From contig CALSFV010000078.1 of NCBI GenBank assembly GCA_943737045.1, positions 338,001 through 402,000 on the forward strand: a DNA stretch of 64,000 nt, in the 5' to 3' direction. Source of the DNA: Parapristionchus giblindavisi. Its lineage: Eukaryota; Nematoda; Chromadorea; Rhabditida; Diplogasteridae. Of this stretch, positions 13,901 to 24,263 are shown piece after piece. Position numbers and translations under genes: made by a program. Position 1 is the stretch's first letter. Every line of letters starts with the position of its first letter. A model generated the notes under the pieces. It had not been told where the DNA came from, did no database searches, and worked only from the letters and a program-made list of their open reading frames with translations.

Positions 13901-16900
13901 CATGCCTTATTGTTAGTTTGTTAATATTTATTATTTGGATTTTGTTCAGAATAGCTTCCATCACATCAGATCTACGGCTCACTTCAGATTTATAGTATAC
14001 ATTTTCGGCACCCACACAGAATTTTTTACATAGTGGGTCGATTTAGAAAAATCGTTATTTTTCGCTTAAATTATAATTTTTCGAATAAAAATGAGCCTTA
14101 TACAGTGGATCCTCGCATTATGAGTGTATGAAAATGTATGATTTACAGTGATGCGCTAAATTTTAACCATAATATGAACTTGTATATAAATGGTCGTTTT
14201 GAAAGAGTAGGACTGTGGAACGCTTTCATAATGTGTATACTATGATCAAAGATAACTAATTGATACTCTAATAGATAATATTCATTCATGTACACTATAC
14301 TTAATGTGTATGAGCATGAACATATCATTATGTATTCTCCTCTCAATACAACTCCATATCATAACCTGCATCACCATCTTCATCTCACCACTGTGTCTAT
14401 ACGTCACTCATATTCTATTCTATTCTTGTCCCCTCATTATTTAACCACTAATTCATCCAAACTAACTAAAGGGTAGTAAAAGTATAGAAACCATTCTTCC
14501 ATTCCGTTGACTTTCTATTCATATACTAACACGTTTCATATATAATGCATAATCTATCATTTCTTCCTTCAAACATATCCAATTTCTTCGATCATGTTAT
14601 GGTATGTTTGAGGTTCATTTTTGGATTCCGCTTGCCTCTACTTCAATTTTCGACATGGTTTATTCTTGGAACATTCGTTAAATCACTACTTTCTCTATCT
14701 TTTCTATCACTTCTTCTCTGTCTTATTTTCTCTATCAATTTTCAACAAAATTGACGTAGGGTATCCATTTTCACCTGTTAATTTAGAAGTATTCCTTGTA
14801 TTTCTGACTTTTCGATTAGTATCATACATTTATTCAGTGAAAAAGTGAGCGAATGTTAAAGTGGTTACTGTAATACAGAAAGATATTAATTATGATTTCT
14901 GTATTAGTTTTCAATATGATATTATGGCTCGAAATATGTTTATTATATCTCAATTTAATATGATTATGCATTGATCTAATCTTTCCCTTTTCTGCTTTTT
15001 TTCTCACTTTATTTACCAGAATTACCTGATCTAGCGTGGTAAATTATTTCAAATGTGATTAATTGTAAGGGTATACTTAATATACAAGAGTTGTTTTCTT
15101 ATGCAAACACTGCTTATCCACGTTTTTCTCCCCAGTTACATGTAATTATCCTTCATATCCGTATTGTTTATCCCTTGAATGATAAGAGTAGTCGTTGTAT
15201 CTAAGAGTAATGGACGGAACTGATTGTATGGATTGAATGATATTGAAGATAGTAAAGAGGGGATTGTGTCACCTGTTGTTTATTCACTTACTTCTTCTTC
15301 TTCATTCTCGATAACTTCTTCTCATCTATTGTACATCTTCTTCTATTCCTCATTCATCTTCTCAATCTCTTATTCTTCATATTCAATACTATTCTACTAC
15401 ACCTTATTCAGTTCCAACCAATCCGTTCCGTTCTTCATGACTCTATCTTCCTTTTCTTCTTAGGCCAACTTCTTTCATTCGTCTCTGGAATCCTTCTTCA
15501 ATCTATTCAATTGATTAATCGCTTTCTATCTCTCTTTACTCTCTACATTCACTGACTTTCTAAATTCTTTTCTCTTTTACAAGATTTCTTTTCTTTATCT
15601 TTATCTTTTTCTTACCAAGAGACAATTCAATCTTTTCTGCTCCTCTTCTATTCTTGTCCGGATTGAGATATGATATACACAAAATATTCTTGATCATCCA
15701 AAATATGGACTTGTACATTGCTGGCCTTTTCTCTTCACACTCTTTTCCTACACTTTCCTGTCACGAATTAGGGTGCGAGGAATGAGGTGAAACAACAAAA
15801 AAAACAAGATTATTTTTTTTCAATGACTAAAAAATGTTTCAATTAGTTTCTTTTTTTTGTTTCCTAAATAATTTGAGTCCATTCTATAAATAAGTGTTAG
15901 CAGTGTCAGTCATTCATTCATGATTCTCTTCCCATATATTATGGGATTAACTGTATGAATCTACGGGATACGCATATGATCGCTTTAATATTAGGTTGGT
16001 TAGAAAGTCCGGTACATTTTTGGTCAAACTTGTTTATCGTGCATCTCAGTAATAGACAAGCGAATGATAATCGATATTGGCCATCAACAGCTATGACCTT
16101 CGTAGATCTCCCCTGCATGGCCAGGGCCCCACTTGCCTACCACTCCGAGGACTTAGAGCCAAAGTAGTGGGCGATGTCGCGAATGAGGTCGGTCTCATTC
16201 TGTATGTCGTGCTCATCGAGATGGCGTTGAAGGTCGGAGAATAGGTGGTAATCATAAGGAGCTAGGTCCATGCTGTAGGGTGGGTGGGGTAGGAAGGACC
16301 AGCCATACAACGATAGCTCGTTCTTGCTCTTTGTCGTGGAGTCTTATCTGGCGTTGTCATGCAGAAATGATATTTGTGCTGTACTTCCCCAGGCGGAATC
16401 GAAATGAGATTTCAGGCTACGTAGTTGATGAATGTAGACATTGGTGTCGATGATGCTGCCAGGCTTTAGTAGATCCCAATACTCAATGCCACGGACAGAC
16501 CACCACAACCACCACACCTGTTTTTTGCCATCAATTTCTGCATGAAGGACGTTGTCTGGGGTTACGATGAAACTGAGTCACATGCCCTTGAGTTCAAAGT
16601 TAGAATACATCACCCACTTCTCATCGCCAGTCATGATTCCATCGAGTCATTCGCACCGGCGATGGGAGGTGAGGAGTTCCAAGGACGTGTCGGCCCTCAT
16701 TGACGGTCGAAATCGGTCAGGGTATGGGATAGCCTTCTTCTAAACTTTTTAGTATTCCCGACTGATTCCAATTCGAGAACAATAGTAGCATGGGAGGCCC
16801 CAAGTACCTGCTCCATATCGCGGGTGGTCTGGTATGGGCTCTTCTCCAACGTTCTCCGCAAAAGGTCCACATTCAGATCAAGGGGACGACCCGACCTCGG

Positions 16901-19900
16901 CTGGTCTTCGAGGTCGCACTCCTTCTTCTTGAACAATTGATACCATTTGCTCAGCATGTGATGGACGATGGTCTTCTCGCCGTACACGGTGTTGATTTGG
17001 TTTTCCCAAGCCTTCTCTTTTAGCGTTGAGAATTAGGGGAATATGAGGTCATGACCAAAGTGAAAAACTAACGGAAGTAAAACAACCGCCATTGTTCGTG
17101 GACAATGCTGTTGACTTGTGGGCCTAGTGAAAAAGAATAAGAGATGTTCACACTCTCTAACCCACCTATGGGGAATTAGATCAGATGTTTACACGAACAG
17201 CGACATCGCAGCAAAAACACCCTCAAAATGTACCGGACTTTCTAACCAACCTCATACATTTAACACGGAACTATGCCGGATGAGAACCTACTGGATGATA
17301 ACCGGAAGCTACCGGATGAGAACTGAGCGTATGAGAACCGACCGGATGAGAACCTACTTGATGAGAACCCACCGGATGAGAACTGAGCGTATGAGAACCG
17401 ACCGGATGAGAACCTACTGGATGAGAACCGACCGGATGAGAACCTACTGGATGAGAACCGACCGGATGAGAACCTACTGGATGAGAACCGACCGGATGAG
17501 AACCTACTGGATGAGAACCCTGTTGAAGATATTTCAAAATCTATCGGATGAGAACTTTGCGGCCATTTTGTGCCAAATTTCGCGCTGCTCATGGCTATGT
17601 GAGTCCGATATTTTAAAATCTACCGGATGAGAACTTAGCGGCCATTGTATGCTAAATTTTGCGCTGATCACGAATATGTCAGTCAGATATTTCAAAATCT
17701 ACCGGATGAGAACTTAGAGGCCATTTTATGCCAAATTTTGCGCTGATCACGAATATGTCAGTCAGACATTTCAAAATCTACCGGATGAGAACTTAGAGGC
17801 CATTTTATGCTAAATTTTGCGCTGATCACGAATATGTCAGTCCGATATTTTAAAATCTACCGGATGAGAACTTAGCGGCCATTTTATGCTAAATTTTGCG
17901 CTGATCACGAATATGTCAGTCAGATATTTCAAAATCTACCGGATGAGAACTTGGCGGCCATTTTATGCCAAATTTTGCGCTGATCACGAATATGTCAGTC
18001 AGACATTTCAAAATCTACCGGATGAGAACTTAGAGGCCATTTTATACCAAATTTTGCACTGATCACGGGTAGGTCAATTCAAAAGCTGCACCGCGGACCT
18101 ACCAATCGATATTCGCAATCGAAATTATATTTGATTGTTAAATGACGATTAAATAATGAAAATGAAGTTGAGGAAGTTTGTAAAAATCAGCAAAAGAGGA
18201 ATGACGTGGGTGGGAGTCGAACCAGGTGGTATTGGAGTGTTTATCCAATACACTACCTGGTGAGACGCCGTTACAAGTTGCAACGCGTCAGGGATTTTGG
18301 CGGCGCATATGTATCGATTGAAAATATCGATTAGTAGGTTCGCGATACGAAATTTGACGCAAAATTACCGTTAAGTTCTCATCCGGTATATTTTGAAAAA
18401 TCATGATACCATATCTGCAATCAGCACAAAATTTGGTATAAAATGGCCGCTAAGTTCTCATCCGGTAGATTTTAAAATATCTGACTGACATATTCGTGAT
18501 CAGCGCAAAATTTGGCATAAAATGGCCGCTAAGTTCTCATCCGGTAGATTTTGAAAAATCTGACTGACATATTCGTGATCAGCGCAAAATTTGGCATAAA
18601 ATGGCCGCTAAGTTCTCATCCGGTAGATTTTGAGATATCTTCAAGAGAGTTCTCATCCGGTCGGTTCTCATCCAGTAGGTTCTCATCCGGTCGGTTCTCA
18701 TCCAGTAGGTTCTCATCCAGTCGGTTCTCATCCAGTAGGTTCTCATCCGGTCGGTTCTCATACGCTCAGTTCCCATCCGGTCGGTTCTCATACGCTCAGT
18801 TCTCATCCGGTGGGTTCTCATCAAGTAGGTTCTCATCCGGTCCGTTCTCATACGCTCAGTTCTCATCCGGTCCGTTCTCATCAAGTAGGTTCTCATCCAG
18901 TCGGTTCTCATACGCTCAGTTCTCATCCGGTAGCTTCCGGTTATCATCCAGTAGGTTCTCATCCGACGGTTCTCATCCGGCATAGTTCCATTTAACACTG
19001 TTTAGTATAAGAGACTTTCTGACTGAATCTAGTTACTCCTGTATGGCACAGCTTAAAAATGACATGGTACGAAATTGTTTATATAAACTAAGTCAATCAC
19101 GCTGAGTACGATGGTCTACCTGACATCCTGAAAGAGAAATCCTGAAAATCAAAGTCCGATCAAAAAATCCGCTGCGCTGTTTATGGGAAGTAATGAAACG
19201 ACGCACTCACAAAATATAGAGAATTTTAGCGCCAAACGAAAATTATAAACTTTTGGCAAGCCATTATTTTATTTTTGGAACCCTCGACCCAGTCAGTTTC
19301 TCATAAAATACATCTGCCGTGCTCTCTGTTCTCGATGATGATTTTCCATATTGTATAACCGCACTGATACAATTCATAGTACAGTGATAGTTATTCCATC
19401 TATTCCATTTCATCCTTCATTTATACCTTAATATCAACTTTCTCCTTCAATAATGTCCTTTCTACTCATTCTCTTTTCGTATCATTTTCACCTGGCATTT
19501 CTACCTTCTTTCTTATAGAGTTTAACACAGCTAAATTAGTCTTCTCACTCTATATCCCTCCGTGCTCCTCTTTAATATAGATACCTTGGACATGTATCAT
19601 GTCATCGTCCATCTTCATCTCCTCTATCTCTTCCTTCTCTTCTTCCCAATATACTCCTTTCATACATTTCATGCATTGTAGATGCAGATATTTCCTCCTT
19701 TTCTTTTCCTTTTACTTGTCTTCATATTCCATTCCCCTATATCCGACACTTCCTTTTATTCTCTTTATTCCAAGAAGATGTCCCCCATCTCCTTCCTAAC
19801 CAACCTATTCTCATTCTCTCTCTATCCTCCTCCGCCGCTTTTCCACTTCTTAAAAGGGATCCTCACATTGAGCCTATAAATACTCATTTTGGAATCTTTC

Positions 19901-21488
19901 GACGCCGAAATAAATGAGATCTCTATGATGACATTATTTGGGTATAAACGTGTCTGTAGTCTGCAGAGGAAAAGTTTCCAATGATCTATTTTTAGTTGAC
20001 TTGAAAGTGTGCAGTAATCAACACAGATGAACGCTAAGGAGATCGATACAGTACCTCCGATACTTATCCTGCATGGGATTTAAATATTAAATAAGTTAAA
20101 ATAGCTGGCACTTATGGCGTGTTGTTCTTCTTGTACCATTGTACTTATTTGTTTATGGATAATTCTTCGAAATGCGTGAAGGAAAGTAATATACATATAA
20201 ATGACATTGGGGGAAGAACAGAATAATTAAATGAAATTCTCTTATTGAGAATGATATAAATAGATGATTGAGAGTAAATGGACTATTTAGTCTGTTGTAT
20301 CGTGATTTTATAGACGTCTCACCCTGTCTATTTGAGAGAATTCATGAATAATGACTTGAATATTTGACAAGAAGCGTGCAGATACCTGACCACTTCTTTG
20401 CCTTCTACGCAATCTATTATATTTTCCATTTGTAACTTTTCGTAATTAGATTAGAAAGAGCTTGTAAAAGTGTTTCTATGAAACTGTTATCCTCTGCTAT
20501 GCCTTTGTTGATACCGTACAGATATTATATTTTATGGGACATTTCTAGGCTAGAAAATCTCTAGAAACTTTCTTTCTGTCTATCTCCATATCACTCTTGT
20601 ATTTGTACTTCCACAAATACCACAATCTATATCTATCTGTCTCTAGTTTTATTCTTGTTATCCTATACGTCTTTGAAAACTCATGAACCCCTGTTCTGTT
20701 CTTCATCCTCATCTTCTACTATTCCTATTCTTCTCATTTCTATCCCCTTCTCCTATCCTTTCATATGCACCGTTACATTTGCCTTACGTGCCTACGCCGT
20801 AACCCCCTCCGCCGCGTCGGAGAGGAGGCGGAGGGGGTTACGGCCAGAGATGTTCGTTAATGAAAATTTTCGTTAATTCGTTAAGTCGTTAAATTAACGA
20901 AAAATAAGTCGTTAATTTTCGTTAATTTCGTTAACTTTCGTTAATGCTCAAAGCATGAATTTTTTTCCAAACACGTTTATTTTGAGAACAACAAGAACAG
21001 TGATGTTCCATAAATCGATATATCAATTGTTTTAAAACGAATACTGCTTTAAAAACTGGGGAAAAAAGAACTTGGACAAAAAAAAATAGATTTTGCCTAG
21101 AAGTGAGGTGCTAATGTGTAACAAAAATGCGCCTCTCCAGCATCTAACCGCTCATTTTCATTAACTAAAAAATTAACGAAAATTAAATTATTTTCGTTAA
21201 TTGTTAAAATTTAATTTTCGTTAATTGTTAAAATTTAACGAAAAATATCTTTAAAATTAACGATTTTCGTTAATTCGTTAATCGTTAAGACCATCTCTGG
21301 TTACGGCGTAGGCACGTAAGGCAAATGTAACGGTGCAATAGTTCTATGCCATGCTCATCTATTTTATTTTGTTCCCATTTGTCTATTAAAATGATGAATG
21401 TAGTAACCTATTCATTACAGGTAATCTCATCGCAGTGAAGTACATTCTTGACGACCGTTTCGCTTCTCGATTCCCCAATATTGTATAA
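1942..21488 (+). CDS. MAN1/LEMD3-like inner nuclear membrane protein, C-terminal part
   Basis: Exons read in phase: 1942-2020, 2069-2168, 2219-2273, 2975-3065, 3414-3531, 4030-4078 and 21421-21488. The product contains the MAN1-Src1 C-terminal (winged-helix) domain ([16 protein letters not shown], then the aromatic-rich [17 protein letters not shown] and VPSWKWIG). It is followed by the RRM-like domain of animal MAN1: [43 protein letters not shown] and, from the last exon, [18 protein letters not shown] before TAA. Known family role: inner-nuclear-membrane protein contacting lamina and chromatin; in vertebrates the RRM region binds R-Smads and dampens TGF-beta/BMP signalling. The exon 4078/21421 join rebuilds a Gly codon split G|GT and gives the expected [14 protein letters not shown] order, which supports a 17.3-kb last intron. 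The N-terminus is not in view. A missed final exon nearer 4078 cannot be excluded, but none was found. Confidence 0.82.
5546..5745. repeat. Minisatellite of TCTACAGTAGTCTC-type units
   Basis: About five imperfect units near 40 bp, each carrying CTACAGTAGTCTCATCTCTG and a variant of GACTACTGTATCTACAG. Reading through gives a [17 protein letters not shown] repeat, but there is no sign of a real gene. Confidence 0.85.
7274..7442. mobile_element. Epsilon-family MITE, 8-bp TSD
   Basis: Begins CATACATTTTCATACC and ends AAAAATGTATG. It is flanked on both sides by a perfect GATGTCCA duplication (7266-7273 and 7443-7450). Related copies lie at 13996-14140 and 60826-60989. The 8-bp duplication suggests mobilisation by a hAT-type transposase. 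Confidence 0.85.
7790..10660. mobile_element. Large palindromic foldback element with minisatellite arms
   Basis: The left arm (about 7790-8730) is the inverted repeat of the right arm (about 9040-10660), with outer ends containing ATTAATCGG / CCGATTAAT. The outer part of each arm is a tandem repeat of GCCCAAAAAGAAGTTCGCAC-type units (about 7855-8070 in +, about 10455-10615 inverted). The inner part is unique sequence running through CACAGATGTGGCGGG and CCTGAAGATGACCCG to an unpaired centre near 8730-9040. The right arm is interrupted by a Tc1-like element at 9626-10397. ORFs inside (KKKFAQKE repeats or their reverse) are by-products of the repeat. No transposase is recognised. Confidence 0.85.
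9626..10397. mobile_element. Tc1-like deletion derivative nested in the palindrome
   Basis: Ends ATATTGAATAAACCACC / GGTGGTTTATTCAATAT in a TA duplication (9624-9625, 10398-10399). Terminal inverted repeats of about 155 bp include CAGTAGTGGCCAAAAGG. The intact empty site is in the other arm of the host palindrome at 8138-8139. The interior carries decayed transposase sequence, including a stretch reading [10 protein letters not shown] near 9980, which resembles the Tc1 DWPSxSPDLNP motif. Frameshifts and lost sequence make it inactive. Confidence 0.85.
10661..13995. other. Pyrimidine-rich low-complexity intron sequence
   Basis: The + strand is dominated by TTCTC, ATCT and TTCATC strings, with a G run near 11050 and a C run near 13200. 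ORFs here are Ser/Phe/Leu/Ile/His-rich and have no domain. No gene is recognised. Confidence 0.6.
13286..13361. repeat. (ATTC)n microsatellite
   Basis: About 19 uninterrupted CATT/ATTC units. They give an artefactual FIHSFIHS reading frame. Confidence 0.97.
13996..14140. mobile_element. Epsilon-family MITE, inverted copy
   Basis: Starts TATACATTTTCGGCACCC and ends GAAAATGTATG. Flanks ATTTATAG (13988-13995) and ATTTACAG (14141-14148) match at 7 of 8 bases. It shares the 'ACCCACTCTATA / AGCTCATTTTT' interior in reverse with 7274-7442 and 60826-60989. Confidence 0.75.
15991..17254 (-). pseudogene. Mariner transposon fossil with broken transposase
   Basis: About 1.26 kb, the usual mariner size. 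It is bounded by inverted ends carrying AGGTTGGTTAGAAAGTCCGG and flanked by TA at 15989-15990 and 17255-17256. The transposase is on the minus strand. An N-terminal open stretch (16987-16697) has the helix-turn-helix signature ([45 protein letters not shown]). Downstream fragments in shifted frames contain FLHDNAR and [20 protein letters not shown], the second and third catalytic-Asp regions of mariner (D,D34D). Several stops and frameshifts separate the pieces, so it is dead. It is similar to Mos/irritans-type mariners by motif only; the subfamily was not determined. Confidence 0.93.
17260..18998. mobile_element. Palindromic element built of GGATGAGAAC tandem repeats
   Basis: The left arm holds a short-period array (17277-17520, unit near 20 bp such as ACCGGATGAGAACCTACT) and then seven copies of a unit near 79 bp (17541-18070) containing ACCGGATGAGAACTTAGCGG and TTTGCGCTGATCACG. 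The right arm mirrors this with about four 79-bp units (18370-18630) and an inverted short array (18640-18990). Outer ends pair through TTTAACAC..GGAACTATGCCGG. The mariner fossil abuts its left edge. Long GSHPVGSH or RMRT reading frames come from the repeat, not from a gene. Confidence 0.85.
18188..18290 (-). other. tRNA-like pol III promoter block in palindrome centre
   Basis: On the minus strand TAGTGTATTGG (A-box-like) is followed about 25 nt later by GGTTCGACTCC (B-box match). Stems do not close into a cloverleaf: the acceptor strands do not pair. It is therefore more likely a tRNA-derived SINE head or tRNA fossil than a working tRNA gene. Confidence 0.4.
20766..21337. mobile_element. 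572-bp TIR element with 3-bp ATA duplication
   Basis: About 39-bp perfect inverted termini starting TGCACCGTTACATTTGCC. It is flanked by ATA at 20763-20765 and 21338-21340. Inside, a second inverted pair (CCAGAGATG / CATCTCTGG) encloses TTCGTTAA-rich AT sequence, and a GGCGGAGGGGG hairpin sits at the left. The 3-bp duplication resembles PIF/Harbinger insertions, though the usual TWA target is not exact. No coding capacity. It lies only 83 bp upstream of the last MAN1-like exon. Confidence 0.85.
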
Positions 21489-21662
21489 ACAGCAACAATC
21501 ATCCATCTACTTTAGCCCCGCCCCTTCTATCTCTCTCAGTATATCTCTTCTAACCATTTCCACACCACACCCAATCCATCTGTCTAACTTCTACTCCTAC
21601 TTTCAACCATCTTCTATTAACTATCGACCATTTAGTCTCATTCTCATCTAGTTATCCTCCAT

Positions 21663-24263
21663 ATGGATAACAACTATTCCACATTATATCCAACACTATC
21701 TACATCAAATTTCACCCTTGATCTACCACAATGTGGACATCTCAACTCTTCATGCGTATGCCAAACTGAATACCAATTCTATGAATGGAGAGAACGATTG
21801 GTTCTGGGCCTTCTCACTCTACCCATCATATCATGTGGCCTTATAGCCAATCTAACATCAGTCAGAATATTCACCCATCGTCTAATGTCGTCATCTTCTA
21901 TCAATTGGTATCTAGCAGTACTATCAGCATCTGATTCCCTAATTCTCATATCTTCATTCTTCGTCCTTTCCCTTCCAAGGGTTGGCGAATTCCTCACCAT
22001 GTGGAATTTCAACTACATAAGGTTTGTCTTCAATATAAAGGATCCATTAAAATCCTGCCTATTGCTAACTATCGTTAACTTTCCTATTATTATTTATGTT
22101 TTTATGATTAACTGTCTCTTATATGTTGCGAACTTTATGATAAGGATAAGTAAGACTTAGATATTTAGAGTGAGGAGCATGTGTGAATTGTAGCCCTTTT
22201 GACTAGGCGTATAATTTAGTTATTTATGTACGTACCTCCAACATAATGTGATGTGATATTCCCTCTTAATAAGTGCCCATTCTATCTATTATCTCATACT
22301 GTTATCCAAATATATGACCTATTGGTTCTATTTATCCTATCTACATTGATCTATGTTACCATCATGCATATTGTATTGTTTCTTTCTATCACAGATAGTA
22401 AACTGATCATGTTGTCAAGTGTTCATTTGTCTTATTTCTCAATACACTTTTCTTATTCTGTCTACAATCATTAATGACAGTCTGACTCTTTTCTTAAACA
22501 ATTTGTTTCTCGATACATCTTACAGTCTGCTTTTAGTAGCCTTTTCGTTCTAGTCGAAATATCGTTGTTCATCGTTTTCTTTATATGGATGTTTACAGTC
22601 TCCAACCAACCTAACTTATTTCTCCATCTTTCTTTTTGTGCACTACCTCCTCATTCCCGAAGCATTTCATAGTATTTGCCTGCTTGGTCCATTCAGTAAA
22701 AACAGTCATTTTGAATGCGTAGAAGAGATAGGAGGAATTACTATCTTTTGATGTAGGCTTGCCAATAACTGTCATAATCGCAGGATATTTCCAGTAACAT
22801 GCACAAAAGTTTAAATACAACACCCACTTGATAGCTTTTTTTTTATTTTCGCATTCTATTTACGTGATTCGAGGTAGCGAGCACACTACATATGTAGATG
22901 AAAACAGGTCCACCCACATATAGTACTCAAGTTGAATTTAATATGAGAGTGGATTATGGTGGGTTGAAGTTCAGAAACATATAATTTCAGTTATCTCGTT
23001 ACTCCATACATGTACGGTATCATGATGGCAGCTCAGACGACCAGGTACTTCATTACTTTTTTGACTGGTCTACGGTAACAACAACTGGGCAATATTTTAC
23101 AATCTTACAATCACAACAGATATTATCTTTTCTTATAATATTGTTAGAGGTGTCGTGTGAGAAATGTAAAGATTAAAAAAATAAAGTACCACTGTGAAAT
23201 ATTAATTAATTAATTTTTGCAGTGTATGGATGACTGTGGGTGTATCGATTCATAGATATATTGGAGTATGTCATCCTTATAAGGTTAATACTCTTTCCAA
23301 TGGTATTTGAGTGATTTCAAACACAGAAATGATATAATTAGGAAACCGTACAAAGATGTTCTTAACAGGCCCATGTACTTCTTCCTAATAATCGAGTAGC
23401 CTCATTCATCACTTGTATCGTACTCTTCTCCTGTATATTCAACACAACAAGATTATTTGAAGTGAGACTCGTACTATTGTGCCAACCCCCTTCTTCTGCT
23501 CCACTTATGTGGTTCTCTGTCCAGGTTCACGTCTCTAATGTGTGCTTCCGTCACAATATCGAATATGAACTGCCCTCGTTGTCACCCACAACACTCAGAT
23601 TGAACGATGCATATAGGTAAGAGCTAACATAGCCCATTGATCAAGGTGTATTTAGATTCATTTTCTTCGGTTGGGCATACACATTAGTGATGTTCGCAAT
23701 TCCATTCACTCTTCTGATTGTTCTGAATTCAATGGTGCTTCATGCTGTGAGGAAGAGTAGACGACAGCATTCACTGTGTAGTACTAATGATGAATTGAGT
23801 AAACGAGCTGAGACGTTAGTCTACTTCTTCATTCACATCATTCATAACAATGTCATTATAGGAAAGAGCGACAGACATCAATCATGCTCATAGCCGTCGT
23901 TGTACTATTCTTACTCTGCAACTCACTTGCTTTCCTTGTTAACATATTGGAGAATCTAGGAAGTGAAACAGATATCTTCCAGACGCTCGTCATGCTCTCC
24001 AATTTCTTGGTTCGTCTCATTATATGTATAGATTAAGTAATATTGCGAATAATTGGCTGGGAAAGGTACTGTATTGTATGTACGGTAAATACGCAATCTC
24101 GTGCTATAGATGTGTGTCCCATTTATTGTTAGCATTTTTCTCTTTCATTTCATCCATTCGTATATGGTCTTTCCCATACTCCTCAAATATTTTATACTTT
24201 TGTGTTATGGGGGAAGGCTCCACGTTGTTCTCCATTGTTGTTCATGGTCATTCCTTTCAATGA
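21663..24263 (+). CDS. FMRFamide-receptor-like class A GPCR
   Basis: Exons: 21663-22021, 22991-23044, 23223-23283, 23369-23461, 23525-23616, 23656-23814, 23862-24009 and 24066-24263. The ATG at 21663 opens an N-terminal tail with Asn-glycosylation-type sites and several Cys. TM1 follows (LGLLTLPIISCGLIANLTSVR), then TM2 (WYLAVLSASDSLILISSFF) and TM3 ending in VSIHRYIGVCHPYK, where the usual D/E-R-Y is HRY. TM4 is FITCIVLFSCIFNTTRLFE, TM5 FFGWAYTLVMFAIPFTLLIV, TM6 LIAVVVLFLLCNSLAFLV, and TM7/helix 8 VMLSNFLVLYCMYGKYA. The TM4 to TM5 layout with N-T-x-R-x-F-E resembles nematode/insect FMRFamide receptors, which signal neuropeptides through G proteins at the plasma membrane. The ligand cannot be told. 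The last acceptor (GGGAAAG) is weak and the hydrophobic tail after helix 8 is uncertain, so the true 3' end may differ. Confidence 0.83.

Larger units (their letters stand above)
4079..21420 (+). other. Giant last intron of the MAN1-like gene
   Basis: GTAAGT donor at 4079 and TTCATTACAG acceptor ending at 21420. Other introns in this gene range from about 48 nt to about 700 nt. Content: T/C-rich + strand blocks (about 4500-7270, 10900-15700, 19380-20760), a minisatellite, an (ATTC)n tract, two epsilon MITEs, a 2.9-kb palindrome with a nested Tc1-like element, a mariner fossil, a 1.74-kb palindrome and a 572-bp TIR element. No convincing host exon was seen inside on either strand. Confidence 0.75.

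Noticed and set aside
17118..18998. Long ORFs of [12 protein letters not shown] repeats as a repetitive protein, or the regular array as CRISPR-like
   Set aside because: The frames occur on both strands of a palindromic satellite. There are no unique spacers, and the window is eukaryotic.
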